Assembly (NCBI RefSeq): GCF_003672135.1
Contig: NC_039515.1
Location: forward strand, 682,001-746,000
DNA from: Ooceraea biroi
Taxonomy: Eukaryota > Arthropoda > Insecta > Hymenoptera > Formicidae
Length of the DNA stretch: 64,000 nucleotides
Direction: 5' to 3'
Of this stretch, positions 12,165-22,983 are shown piece after piece. A program made the translations under genes and the position numbers. Every line of letters starts with the position of its first letter. The first letter of the stretch is position 1. The notes beneath the pieces were generated by a model. The model was not told where the DNA came from. It searched no databases and saw nothing but the letters and a program-made list of their open reading frames with translations.

Positions 12165-12596
12165 CAGGGTGTCTCAGACCTACCGTATCACCGGTTAATG
12201 GTAGATTCCTGAGGTGATTCTGAGACGAATGTTCCTCTTGCAAAATGTCGAGGGTGGCGTAGTTTCGGCGCTACGAAGGGTTGTAGTTATCCTATCCTTG
12301 TGTAGAATTTTCCCGCGTTCAATGACAGTGGGTCGAAGGGGTCCCGCGCATCGCGCACACTTCAATTTGATCTTAATTTTTCGCGGCTGTTCAAATTGAA
12401 GTGTGCGCGATGCGCGGGACCCCTTCGACCCACTGTCATTGAACGCGGGAAAATTCTACACAAGGATAGGATAACTACAACCCTTCGTAGCGCCGAAACT
12501 ACGCCACCCTCGACATTTTGCAAGAGGAACATTCGTCTCAGAATCACCTCAGGAATCTACCATTAACCGGTGATACGGTAGGTCTGGGACACCTTG
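12165..12596. mobile_element. Fold-back element, CAGGGTGTCT ends
   Basis: A 432-bp hairpin whose arms start CAGGGTGTCTCAGACC at 12165. It lies only 10 bp from the palindromic transposon and is separated from it by TATATATATA. The arms are about 200 bp, with a short centre near 12368-12392. No coding capacity. Confidence 0.75.
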
Positions 12597-12841
12597 TATA
12601 ACACATAATACATCTATTTCACGTCCTATCATGATTTAAGACATCGCGTGGAGAATTCTAAATTGTAGTAGTGAAAAGTAAACCTACAACATGCCGGATT
12701 GCGTACAAATATACAAATATACCGTGATATTAACCGTCATCGCCATCTTGGTTGTTCATACCCTCTCTGCCCCTCTGGCTTCACCCCCGCGGACATACAC
12801 TCCATCCAGTTATTCTTACATCCATGGGTCTAAGGGTTATA

Positions 12842-13052
12842 CCATAGACATAGTATATCTAGAACGCGCGTTGAGGAGTGGGGATAGAGGCTCACGTAGA
12901 AAAGGACGCACTCTGTTTCGTGGTCGTGCGTTCTCTTTCGTTCTCGCGCGAACGAGAGAGAACGCACGACCACGAAACCTTTTTTACGTAAACCTCTACC
13001 CCCACTCCTCAAATAAAGGCAAACACGCGGTCTAGATATACTATGTCTATGG
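12842..13052. mobile_element. 211-bp hairpin element, CCATAGACATAG ends
   Basis: The ends CCATAGACATAGTATATCTA (12842) and its inverse (13052) enclose nested inverted arms. An end sequence beginning ATAGACATAG also occurs inside the 4121-5253 cluster, so this family is present at least twice. No gene. Confidence 0.65.
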
Positions 13053-13212
13053 ATTATACTGTGTAAAAAAGTATAGAACTGTCATGAAATATGTATTGAA
13101 TCGTATTTCTCACTGAATTTTCTCTCAAGCGAGAAAATTGATAGTGTATCTTATTTCACATTCATACAACTTCATGTCAGTTACAGTTCGGTCACCGACG
13201 AGATATTCTTAA

Positions 13213-13437
13213 GGTGATCCTGGAATGACTAGTGAAACACGTGTTGCCATTTGCACAAAAATTACAGTTAAAATGCTTTTTACAAAAATTTGGTAATTTG
13301 TACGCACAAAATTGCGGCGGTCCGCACTCGGGATAAAATAAAGGAATATAATGAAGCTTTTCGAAATGACTTTAGAAGCGTTATAAAAAAGAAAGGTGTA
13401 TTCTCCTGTATTCTGTAAAGGATAATAGAAATCCAAT
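13213..13437 (+). repeat. Direct repeat copy A
   Basis: About 225 bp starting GATCCTGGAATGACTAGTGA recurs in the same orientation at 14771-14997 with moderate divergence. Copy A lies just outside, and copy B inside, the large element starting at 13677. Origin unknown. Confidence 0.6.
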
Positions 13438-14029
13438 ATTGGCTCTTGGCCAATATGTACGCCTTTTGCAGAAAAAAGTTGCGTCATTAATTTAAAAGTA
13501 GATAACTTATTATTAATACAAGAAAAATAGATTTACAAATTAATTTACAAATTAATTTTAAATTAACTAAAATGTTATATGTTTCGTAAAAAGTATTCTG
13601 TTAGTATACTTTTTACCTTGTTAACAGCAAATACATGTATATTAAAATTAAAGGAAGAAAAGTATTTTTGCTATAAGGGTGCCGTCACATGGAGCGTAAC
13701 TTGCGTAAGCGTAATATACGTAATCTAGTAATTTTAAAGAAGTTACTTACAAGGTACCAGGGTTGGGAATTTTAGCGCTGCGAGCAGTTTTCTACATTTC
13801 CTACGTATAAAAACGTATAATACGCTTAGAACATGTATAAAACGGATCAAACGGATTAAGTGTGATATTCATAGACAGGCCATATTTAAGGTTTATCTAC
13901 AAATACTCTACGGCTCATTTCATTGGCTACAGAGCATCTGAAGATAACTTTAAGTAAATATAAGGCCTGTCTATACCTCAATATAGTTAGCAGACAAATA
14001 TGATAAATCTTATTTTTTTATTGCAATCG

Positions 14030-14765
14030 TTTGGGAATCGTTTGGGAAAGTTTAGGAAACAACTTTCAGAGTTTGGGAAATAATAGTTTTTTAATAATTA
14101 ATGAAAATTAGTCGAGTGTATAGTTAGCAGACATCATTCCAAATAATTTCCTTTTTCGCTTCTTTCAACGCCAAATCATTTGGGAAATACGCCTATAATG
14201 TTTTCAGAGTTTGGGAAATAATGATTTTCCCTCAAAATCGAGTTGAAAGTCATCACCCAGCGTGCAGTATAATCTAGGGAATAATCTAGGGACTTTTTGA
14301 CTATAGGCTATATAATGGAAAAACGTTTATAATCTTTGATATTTCTCATTGTTTTCCATTTCAATAATTTGGGAATCGTTTGGGAAAGTTTAGGAAACCA
14401 CTTTTAGAGTTTGAGAAATAATAGTTTTTTAATAATTAATGAAAATTAGTTGAGCGTATAGTTATCATTCCAAATAATGTTCTTTTTCGCTTCTTTCAAC
14501 GCCAAATCATTTGGGAAATACGCCTGTAATGTTTTTAGAGTTTGGGAAATAATAATTGCATCTCAAAATAAAGTTTCATGTCATCAACCAGACGTCAAGC
14601 CAAAACTCTAGGGATTTTTTGACCATAACCTATATAATGGAAAATGTTTATAATCTTCGATATATTTCATTGTTTTCTAATGTTTTCTATTGCAATCATT
14701 TGGGAATCGTTTGGGCAAGTTTAGAAAGGCACTTTCACAGATTGGGAAGCAATAATTTTTATAAT
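14030..14765 (+). repeat. Tandem repeat, about 335-bp period
   Basis: The motif TTTGGGAATCGTTTGGGAAA starts successive copies near 14030, 14368 and 14699, giving about 2.2 copies of a 331-338-bp unit. Each unit also contains TTTGGGAAATAATAGTTTTT and CTAGGGA blocks. Confidence 0.7.
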
Positions 14766-14770
14766 TAAGA

Positions 14771-14997
14771 GGATCCTGGAGTGACTAGTGAAACAGTGTT
14801 GCCATCTGCACTCATACACATACAAAACTTACAGTTGAAATGCTCTTTATAAAAATTTCGCAATTTGTACACACAAAAATTGCGGCGGCCACCACTCGGG
14901 ATAAAATAAAGGAATATAATGAAGCTTTTCGAAGTGACTTTAGAAGCATAATAAAAAAGAAAGGTGTATTCTCCTTTACAGAATACAGAATATATAT
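14771..14997 (+). repeat. Direct repeat copy B
   Basis: Second copy of the 225-bp block described at 13213-13437. A GCGGCGG...CACTCGGGATAAAATAAAGG stretch is conserved between the two. Confidence 0.6.
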
Positions 14998-15132
14998 AAA
15001 CTTTCTTACTTTAATATTATTAATTTTTTATACTGGGAAAGTATATGCTTGGGTGGAAGAGCACGAGGAGACGGGCTTCGCCCGTCACTTACTATTCTTC
15101 CACATAAACAAAATAACAAAACTTTCAGAAGA

Positions 15133-15342
15133 CCAAAAGTACTGCGTGGAAGTTACAATATAGAACCTTGCTTTGCGTGGAACCTCGCTTCACATGAATT
15201 GAAAACCTATTTCGAATCGTACTAATTATACTTGCAATGCAAATTAGTACGATTCCAAATAGGTTTTCAAGTCATGTGAAACGAGGTCCCACGCAAAGTA
15301 AAGTTCTATATTGTAACTTCCCACGCAGTACTTTTGGACATA
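15133..15342. mobile_element. Hairpin element, about 100-bp arms
   Basis: CCAAAAGTACTGCGTGGAAG at 15133 returns inverted at about 15338, with only a few bases between the arms near 15237. A third partial arm occurs at 16765-16852. This suggests that the CCCAG element and neighbouring fold-back were inserted into a duplicated copy. Confidence 0.6.
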
Positions 15343-16402
15343 CCCAGTCAGCCAAACCTGCGAAGAACAGACATTGGCAAAATCTGTTCAACAAAATATG
15401 TGAGCAGAGAGGCCACAGATTGGGTACAAAATCCACCCAGTAAGCACACTGTCAGCAGTATGCCGACAGATTGGCAGCAGATATGAAGCAGAATAATGCA
15501 ACATATCCGGTACCATCTGTGTCCGCATTAAGCTTGTATTCTGCCAGCAGATCTTGCTTATAACATGATCTGACAGCAGATTGGCGGTAGAAACTGAACA
15601 GAGCCTGCCGACATAACCTGGCGGCAGAAATAGAGCAGGATCTGCGCAGTGTAGTTGGCAGCAGATTGGCGACAGAAACCGAACAGAGCCTGCCGACATA
15701 ACCTGGCGCCAGGTTGGCAGCAGAAACCGAACAGGATCTGGAGCTTTTGACACTATTCAAATTTACACGGTTAGGGAATATGCGTTTTCCCTCCGCACCG
15801 CTAGGTGGTGAACATGTTGAGTTCTTACTCGACGTTAAGATTTAGCCTGACAGTTATATAAGTTAATATACGCGTCGTGACATAATAATATTAATTTTTC
15901 TAAGAATTTTTGCACTTGCGGCACAGAGGTTCTCATGGACAACGTCCACACACGCCGCAAGCAATCTGAAGGCATTAAATTTGCCCATTTAATCAAATTA
16001 AGTATTGATTAAAAAAACAGATTACTTTACAATAGTGGACCAATATAAGAAATTAATTCATACCCCACATAAAAAATTAGATTTATATTGTTAACCAATA
16101 TTGCTCCAATAAATTTGTACTACTACGGCACTTTCTCGCAGAGCCTGCTCGATTTCTGCTCCCAATCTGCTGCTAACTACACTGCGCAGATCCTGCTCTA
16201 TTTCTGCCGCCAATTTGCCGCCAGGTTATGTCGGCAGGCTCTGCTCGGTTTCTGTCGCCAATCTGCTGTCAGATCATGTTAGCAGGATCTGCTGGCAGAA
16301 CACAATCTTAATGCGGACACAGATGGTACCGGATCTGTTGCATTATTCTGATTGAATCTGCTGCCAATCTGTCGACATACTGCTGACAGTTTGCTTACTG
16401 GG
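15343..16402. mobile_element. CCCAG-ended element, left copy
   Basis: The unit starts CCCAGTCAGCCAAACC, has an internal CCCAGTAAGCAC at about 15433, and ends GCTTACTGGG at 16402. The interior is two inverted blocks of reiterated motifs (GGCAGCAGATTGGC, GAGCAGGATCTGC and relatives). Open frames through these blocks give repetitive Cys/Leu/Ser-rich translations and are not genes. An inverted copy lies at 20869-21856. Confidence 0.65.
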
Positions 16403-16409
16403 TAGTTTG

Positions 16410-16416
16410 TTTGCGC

Positions 16417-16447
<31 letters not shown>

Positions 16448-16765
16448 GAAGGGGGGGGTGGGTGGAAGACACTTTTTTTCATGTCTTTCCGTGTCGAAAT
16501 AAACGGTGTTCAACTGCACGGTGCGCAATTGAACAGTTTGGAATTTTATTTTTACTTTTCTGTTATAGAAACTCTTGTCAAGAGCCGGTAGAGCCGCTAA
16601 TTGGAGATGGACTTGAAGAATAAACGGTGTTCAACTGCACGGTGCGCAATTGAACAGTTTGGACACCGTTTATTTCGACACGGAAAGACATGAAAAAAAG
16701 CGTCTTCCACCCACCCCCCCTTCGGTGTGTGTGTGTGTGTGCGCGCGCGCGTGCGCGCAAACTAT
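16410..16765. mobile_element. Fold-back element carrying a captured fragment
   Basis: Inverted arms (GC/AC-rich microsatellite plus GTGTCGAAATAAACGG) run from about 16410 and back to 16765. In the middle, a 45-bp segment (ATAAACGGTGTTCAACTGCA...) is present twice in direct orientation (about 16499-16542 and 16621-16663). Between these copies lies an 84-bp piece (16537-16620) identical to the inverse of 17901-17984, a splice acceptor and exon of the BED-finger pseudogene. Confidence 0.75.
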
Positions 16766-17828
16766 GTCCAAAAGTACTGCGTGGAAGTTACAATATAGAA
16801 CCTTGCTTTGCGTGGAACCTCGCTTCACATGAATTGAAAACCTATTTGGAATTTAATTTACATTGCAAGTACACACGCGTTTAATTTCGCGCACTTTGAC
16901 GTCATCGCGCATGCTCAGTCAGTGTACGCTACGCCCGTAGACCGCCGGTATGACAGATTTCCTAACCCCGAAACTGTCATTTTTCAGTAGGTGATAACTT
17001 TCTTTCTAGTTGAGAGCGACGATTTTCCTTCTCGCAATCGTATTTTTTCATCAAAATAAACGATATTGCAAAGTTAGAAGGAAATCGGTGAGGAGGCCCG
17101 TCTCCTTAAGTATTACCAAAAACTATTATTTCCCAAACTCTAAAAGTGGTTTCCTAAACTTTCCCAAACGATTCCCAAATTATTGAAATGGAAAACAATG
17201 AGAAATATCAAAGATTATAAACGTTTTTCCATTATATAGCCTATAGTCAAAAAGTCCCTAGATTATTCCCTAGATTATACTGCACGCTGGGTGATGACTT
17301 TCAACTCGATTTTGAGGGGAAATCATTATTTCCCAAACTCTGAAAACATTATAGGCGTATTTCCCAAATGATTTGGCGTTGAAAGAAGCGAAAAAGGAAA
17401 TTATTTGGAATGATGTCTGCTAACTATACACTCGACTAATTTTCATTAATTATTAAAAAACTATTATTTCCCAAACTCTGAAAGTTGTTTCCTAAACTTT
17501 CCCAAACGATTCCCAAACGATTGCAATAAAAAAATAAGATTTATCATATTTGTCTGCTAACTATATTGAGGTCCTGTCTATGAATACCATAGTTAAATAT
17601 GTCAAAACGTTCAAAAGCGAGATAACCTAATAGTAATAAACAACGAAGCAAATGTGATTTTGGTTGTTGTTATCAATGGGCATCAGAATTGAACGTTCAA
17701 GTAGCTGAATATTTGAAATAGTATTTGATGAAGAAGCTGCCGTACATCCGTGTTTTCTTCGTTTATTCCGTTCAACATAACCTGAGAAATAATATAAATA
17801 CATGATATTGGAAGATTTTTTTTATTTA

Positions 17829-18200
17829 TTAGTTAATAATTTTAGTACGTACAGAGACAGACGCATTTGCATCGCTCTCATCGTGACTAATCATCATGAC
17901 TTCTTCAAGTCCATCTCCAATTAGCGGCTCTACCGGCTCTTGACAAGAGTTTCTATAACAGAAAAGTAAAAATAAAATTCCAAATACAACTAAACAAAGA
18001 AAAAGTTTAATAAGTTTTAATGTTCATTGTATTTTACTTACCTGTGGTTTCTTAATCTGCTTTAAACAGTATGTCGAATTGTTTTTTTGCAAATAGTGCA
18101 ATAAGCACAAAGTTTTGTACCTTCGTATTTTTTTTGATATTTTCCTTCCTCCCAATATTTGTGCAATGGTCTACCTCCTCGATTAATGATTTATATTGTA
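17829..18200 (-). pseudogene. BED-type zinc-finger gene remnant, two exons
   Basis: Reading minus strand, an exon (about 18200 to 18042) encodes LHKYWEEGKYQKKYEG and a C-x2-C pair (CAYC). It ends at a consensus donor (CACAG then GTAAGT). A second exon (17952-17829) begins after TTTTCTGTTATAG and continues in the same phase to a TAA at 17829-17831, with an acidic tail (EPVEPLIGDGLEE) and AATAAA just beyond. The second half of the finger (H-x3-C) spans the junction. A TAA at 18062-18064 interrupts the frame inside the finger. BED fingers bind DNA and occur in hAT transposases and host regulators. The short tail suggests an accessory or truncated protein. No upstream exon was found. Confidence 0.5.
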
Positions 18201-18293
18201 AATGAAATTGTATTGCGGTATTTATGGATTTATGGTTAGATTACACAAACAACAAAATATACCACCGATTTGAAATTGAACAACACTGCAAAA

Positions 18294-18359
18294 ATGTCGG
18301 AGGATTTGGAAAAGCCCCAGGTCCCGGAAAGGCCCAGCGTAAGACGAGAATTGAAAAAG
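18294..18359 (+). CDS. Possible 22-codon first exon, unknown product
   Basis: ATG at 18294 in a good context (AAAAATGTCG) opens 22 codons rich in Glu, Pro, Lys and Arg, ending at AAG followed by GTAGAT, a usable donor. A stronger-looking GTAAGA lies inside at 18339. No second exon was identified, and a hairpin MITE begins 40 bp downstream. Confidence 0.25.
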
Positions 18360-18399
18360 GTAGATTTAATAAATGTGTCTGCAAATCACGTTAAAAGCA

Positions 18400-18546
18400 G
18401 GGGGTCTATTACGTATCTCTTCACGGAGTGAAAATGTGAAAAATGAGCAAATTTACTAGAATATTTATAATTTAATTGGTCAACACCTAGTGAATTTGCT
18501 CACTTTTCGCATTTTCACTCCGTGAAGAGATACGTAATAGACCCCC
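18400..18546. mobile_element. 147-bp hairpin MITE
   Basis: The arms of about 52 bp begin GGGGGTCTATTACGTATCTC (18400) and return at 18546 around a 40-bp loop. Same general design as the 4432-4579 element. Confidence 0.75.
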
Positions 18547-19412
18547 AGTTCAGGCTCTCACCTCTCATGACAGGAAGGAATATCACCAAATGCATATGGT
18601 GGTGCCACTTTACGTATTATACAGGCTGAAACCTAGGACGTACTATACGTAGTTTCCTTCATGTATGAAACCCATGTATAATACATTGTGTATAATACAT
18701 GCCCAACCCTGCAAAGTACGCTCTTCTAAAAGTCGCATTCACATGGAGCGTACTTTGCGGAATTGCGTATAATGCGTACGTTGGTACAACCAATCAGAGT
18801 TAAGAGTTTCTGTTGTATTCTCTAACAGAAATACTAAACGAATTCGTGATTGGTTTTCATAATTTACACGTTAGGCAAAGTACGCCTCATGGGGAACCGG
18901 TACTCTGTGCATAAGTATGTGTGAGGCGGAATGTATGTGGCTCGAACCGGTACCCACGACATTCACACGTACATACATGCCATTCCAAACCTGATTCACA
19001 TTAATGGCAAATGTAAAATTGTAAACAATTTGATTTGGATTAATGGAAATTTTAATATAGGACTACATGAAGAAAGCAAATAGACATAATCTTTACGTTG
19101 CAAACAAAATTAACAAATCTCTTTCTAAATAGATTAATATAAAATTTCAACAGGAAAAATATTACAATATGAGATTTATTTAAACTTCATAAGCTATACA
19201 ATGATACAGAAATCAAACGTACATTATGATACCTATATAACTTGCTCTTTTTACACTTGCTTTATTGTAGAACGAAATATATTGGTGAAAAGAAAAATAA
19301 AATACAAATTGCAATCCCGTGCTTCAGCCCATCGCTCTTACGCAATTCGCAGAGATTGATACTTAATCGTGATAAAAACATTATTAGCACACGTCGTACA
19401 TTAAATTCTTCC
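18547..19412. other. Non-coding interior of the large composite element
   Basis: No gene seen. A CACATGGAGCGTACTTTGCG block near 18742 resembles the TIR of the enclosing element. Together with an imperfect ACCAATCA...TGATTGGT hairpin (about 18788-18863) it may be a decayed related MITE. Confidence 0.4.
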
Positions 19413-19793
19413 TTAGTCTATTGAAGAGAGGATATTCGCGATACCATATGATGTCTCCCGACTGCTTTGCAACAATTCCCGTATAAGCACCATGCTCTCT
19501 CGGTTACCCTTGACGTCCAACTCGGTTCTCATATTGCGAATTCGCCATTCCTGAACGCGCGGTCTGTAAGCGCCGACCGTAACGTTGTTTGATCTCACGG
19601 TGTTATTCGCGGACGCGTTATCGACGAGCTGTTCGTCGGATCTGTAACTGTCGGAGGAATCGTACTCCAAGACGGGATCTGTCGACGGGACTTTCTTCTT
19701 CTTGTCATCAGTTTGCTTCTCCATTAGCTTGTAAATTAAAGCCATCGGAAAGGGTCTGGCGGGAACGTGAATCCTACGTGCCAAACCTACCAT
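19413..19793 (-). CDS. Unidentified 126-codon ORF
   Basis: The open frame is GC-richer than the flanks. It runs from ATG 19793 to a TAG-type stop at 19413, with balanced codon content: a basic N-terminus, KKKK and acidic/Ser patches in the middle, and a Leu/Arg/Glu C-terminus (RESMVLIRELLQSS). The frame stays open upstream of a TAG four codons before the ATG. A different frame is also open through 19800-19895 after a TTCACAG acceptor-like site, so a frameshift or unrecognised splice is possible. It may be an accessory (DNA-binding) protein of the enclosing PIF-like element or a host exon. No family was recognised. Confidence 0.4.
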   Translation of the reverse strand: MVGLARRIHVPARPFPMALIYKLMEKQTDDKKKKVPSTDPVLEYDSSDSYRSDEQLVDNASANNTVRSNNVTVGAYRPRVQEWRIRNMRTELDVKGNRESMVLIRELLQSSRETSYGIANILSSID

Positions 19794-19899
19794 AAGATGC
19801 TGCTATGTGGGCAATATCGAGATAGACATTACCGTTTGATCGATCTTCGTTGAGTAAATTCTCTCTCCTAATGTTTCCCACTGTAAACTGTGAATACCT

Positions 19900-20490
19900 A
19901 AACCGAAACAATATTTCGCTTTATAATGCATTTTAATTAATGCTTTGATAGCAGATATTTGAACAAATTATATCAGTTTTTAAAGTAAGTTTAAAAACGT
20001 TATCAAAGCTTAAAATCGTAAGAAGGATCATTAGCTTTTTATATCTCAAAATGAAGCTTCTTGAAAATTGTTAAGATTTCATATGAAAAAGTTTTATTTC
20101 ATATTTGCAACTAACATTTTCTGTATTATCAGCTTAATATACAATCAATTAGCCTATTAATATACAGCTATAACCTTAAAAGTTTGTATTGACAAAATCG
20201 TAAGCAAGTGGATTGAATATAATAGAACGCTATAGCTGATATAATAAATTCTATATAACGATAATTATTAACTTACCCTGATTTGATCCTTATTCATGTT
20301 TTTGTTTAAACTTTTTGTGTACAATACACAATATCCTTTTTGTAACACATAATAACACGCACGAACTGGCACGAACACGCACTAATACACATCCATTGGC
20401 GTATCTTCCGCTGGAAATTGAAATCGACGTAATAACAAAACGACGTAACAGCGTAAAATAACTAGGCGGAAGTTTTCTAGTAACTTCAGG
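19900..20490. other. AT-rich spacer between ORF and right TIR
   Basis: No open frame of note. On the minus strand a seven-codon ATG segment at 20279-20299 ends at a strong donor (GTAAGT). It could be the first exon of the ORF at 19413-19793, but this is speculative. Confidence 0.3.
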
Positions 20491-20699
20491 TTACGCTTAC
20501 GCAAGTTACGCTCCATGTGACGGCACCCTAATAGTATTACAATTTTACGAATGGACGTACATATTGTTGCTCAATGGAAACCGCGAGAAGGTGGTCTCTT
20601 CCATCAGGAGGAAATGAAAAAACTTTCTTTTCCTAATATTGCAATAATAAAAATTGATGTAATATTAAAGAAAAGAATTTTTGCATTTCCAAATAATGT

Positions 20700-20868
20700 G
20701 GACAGAATAGGATAGGTAGGGAGGACAGATAGGAAGAACGGGTAAGTAGAAAAAAGGATAGATAGAAAAGATAGAAAGAAAGGATAGATAGAAAGATAAG
20801 ATACATAGAAAGAAAGGATGGAAGAAAAGATAGATAGAAAAAATAGAAAAAAGATAGAAAGCATAGAT
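20700..20868. repeat. GATA/GAAA-rich simple repeat
   Basis: A run of AGATAGAAAGGATAGATAGAAA-type units immediately left of the CCCAG element at 20869. Open frames on the minus strand are Phe/Leu/Tyr/Ser reads through the repeat. Confidence 0.85.
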
Positions 20869-21856
20869 CCCAGTAAGCAAACTGTCAGCAGTATGTCGAC
20901 AGATTGGCAGCAGAATAATGCAACAAATCCGGTACCATCTGTGTCCACATTAAGATTGTGTTCTGCCAGCAGATCCTGCTAACATGATCCGACAGCAGAT
21001 TGGCGACAGAAATCGAACAGAGCCTGCTGACATAACCTGGCGGCAGAAATAGAGCAGGATCTGCTTAGTGTAGTTGGCAGCAGATTGGGAGCAGAAATCG
21101 AACAGGCTCTGCGAGAAAGTGCCGTAGTAGTACAAATTTATTGGAGCAATATTGGTTAACAATATAAATCTAATTTTTTATATTGGACATAGATTAATCT
21201 TAATTTGATTAAATGGGCAAATTTAATGCCTTCAGATTGCTTGCGGTGTGTGTGGACGTTGTCCATGAGAACCCCTGTGCCGCAAGTGCAAAAATTCTTA
21301 GAAAAATTAATATTATCATGCCAAGACGCGTATATTAACTTATATAACTGTCAGGCTAAATCTTAACGTCGAGTAAGAACTCAACATGTTCACCACCTAG
21401 CGGTGCGGAGGGAAAACGCATATTCCCTAGCCGTGTAAATTTGAATAGTGTCAAAAGCTCCAGATCCTGTTTGGTTTCTGCTGCCAACCTGGCGCCAGGT
21501 TATGTCGGCAGGCTCTGTTCGGTTTCTGTCGCCAATCTGCTGCCAACTACACTGCGCAGATCCTGCTCTATTTCTGCCGCCAGATTATGTCGGCAGGCTC
21601 TGTTCAGTTTCTATCACCAATCTGCTGTCAGATCATGTTATGAGCAGGATCTGCTGGCAGAACACAATCTTAATGCGGACACAGATGGTACCGGACTTGT
21701 TGCATTATTCTGATTGAATCTGCTGCCAATCTGTCGGCATACTGCTGACAGTGTGCTTACTGGGTGGATTTTGTACCCAATCTGTGGCCTCTCTGCTCAC
21801 ATATTCTGTCGAATAGACATTGGCAAAATCTGTACGCGCAGGTTTGGCTGACTGGG
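20869..21856. mobile_element. CCCAG-ended element, right copy (inverted)
   Basis: It starts CCCAGTAAGCAAACTG and ends GGTTTGGCTGACTGGG. Its order of internal motifs is the reverse complement of the 15343-16402 copy, with high similarity across the shared GCCGCAAGCAATCTGAAGG region. The flanks read ATAGAT on both sides, which would be a 6-bp duplication, although the left flank is itself a GATA repeat. Confidence 0.65.
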
Positions 21857-21925
21857 ATAGATAGGTTGTTCGATCTCGTCGTCTATCGGGTGAGGTACAC
21901 AACGTGTTTTCGTTTCTTCAAGATA

Positions 21926-22590
21926 TGTTACAATAAATGACATTTCACTGCTCGTCACGCACCGTCACAACGGTTTATGTTTATTTTTAAATTATACAGT
22001 CAGTTCGTCCACTCGGCGGTGTATATACGCATCGATCGGCAACGCCTAGGAAGACTTACCTTCCGGACCGATCGATGTTAGCTCGACGACGCGTCCACGT
22101 ATCGACCGACAACGCCTTGGAAGATCGTCTTCTGGGTCGGTCGATGATCGCTACGTTGGACACTCGCGATTTATGCGACAAGAGATCCCTTTAGACGGAT
22201 ATCTATCGTGCGTTCCTTTCAACGCGATTCAACGCGATCGACTTCACAAAACCGACTGCCTCACCGATCACTCGATGTTAGTTGCGCCATCCATTCGCGC
22301 AAAGGCCCGCCTTCCATCGGACCATCTTAACATCTATTGGCTCGCGGTTTCGACAATAGGCGCGATAGATTTCTTTCGCCGCACGAGCCGAAAGTATCAG
22401 GTTGCTGTTACGACGCCGCGAGCCGCATCATCAAAGATTGCGCCGATCGTATACGAGAGGGTGATTTATGACTCCCTTTGTCGCTCGCAATCGAATGCCG
22501 CGCGCCGCGTCCGGCGCGCACGTGTATTTGTCTTATGTATTATATTCATACGTATTGGTGTGCGCACACCGTTTGACATTCGATTTAACA
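21926..22590 (-). mobile_element. Possible solo LTR
   Basis: A GC-rich 665-bp block bounded by TGTTA and TAACA, with an AATAAA motif near one end and repeated ACCGATCGATG/CGACCGACAACGCC blocks. These features suggest an LTR, probably read on the minus strand. No matching target duplication is visible and no internal domain adjoins it. A 145-codon open frame on the plus strand (22173-22610) has no recognisable domain and is regarded as incidental. Confidence 0.35.
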
Positions 22591-22969
22591 TAGGTAGATA
22601 TAAAGAATAGAGCATAGAAAAAGGCAATGCATAGATAACATTATAATTATTATAAAGCCATTTTACATTCCATGTATAATTTAGGACATAATTCGGAAAG
22701 CTTAGAAAGTGTATTAAGAAGAGAACGTTTGAAATATATTAGAAGTACATCTATACACAAATAACTAAATAAATTAATAAATCATTTAATATACTATACA
22801 AGATACATAAAAGCATTAATGGAATTATATCCTTCATCTGTCGCGAATTATACATTGGGTAAAGTGACCTTCACACTGCAAGTATTAAATCGTTTTTGAC
22901 CGAGTTTCGACTTTTTAAACTAATACCGAATTCGTTATGTTGAAAACGATTACAGAGTTCCCATAACAA
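22591..22969. other. AT-rich spacer
   Basis: No gene, TIR or RNA structure recognised. Confidence 0.45.
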
Positions 22970-22983
22970 TCTGAAGAGAATAT

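Larger units (their letters stand above)
13965..17578. repeat. Large inverted repeat with 460-bp arms
   Basis: The segment 13965-14427 returns inverted at 17108-17578, including the distinctive TTTGGGAATCGTTTGGGAAA motifs. ATTCATAGACAGG-like sequences (near 13867) and the inverse (near 17575) may mark the ends of this inner fold-back. Confidence 0.7.
13677..20528. mobile_element. 6.85-kb composite element with PIF/Harbinger-like TIRs
   Basis: A perfect 38-bp terminal inverted repeat begins GGGTGCCGTCACATGGAGCG at 13677-13714 and is mirrored at 20491-20528. TAA follows outside on both sides (13674-13676 and 20529-20531). A 3-bp TAA/TTA duplication and GGG-starting TIRs are typical of PIF/Harbinger elements. 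The interior holds a large inverted repeat, 335-bp tandem repeats, a CCCAG element, a fold-back with captured DNA, a hairpin MITE, a BED-finger pseudogene and an unidentified 126-codon ORF. No PIF-type DDE transposase could be recognised, so it is probably non-autonomous. Confidence 0.65.

Noticed and set aside
15388..16282. Overlapping Cys/Ser/Leu-rich open frames
   Set aside because: They read through tandem motifs of the CCCAG element, occur in several frames with the same composition, and reappear in the inverted copy at 20869-21856.
15435..16402. CRISPR-like spaced repeats
   Set aside because: The repeats are irregular, in both orientations, without unique spacers of constant size, and the genome is eukaryotic.
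21926..22590. Confident solo LTR call
   Set aside because: TGTTA/TAACA ends and AATAAA are suggestive, but no target duplication was found, so it is kept at low confidence only.
22173..22610. 145-codon plus-strand ORF
   Set aside because: Lies within a probable LTR, runs past its boundary, and has no recognisable domain.
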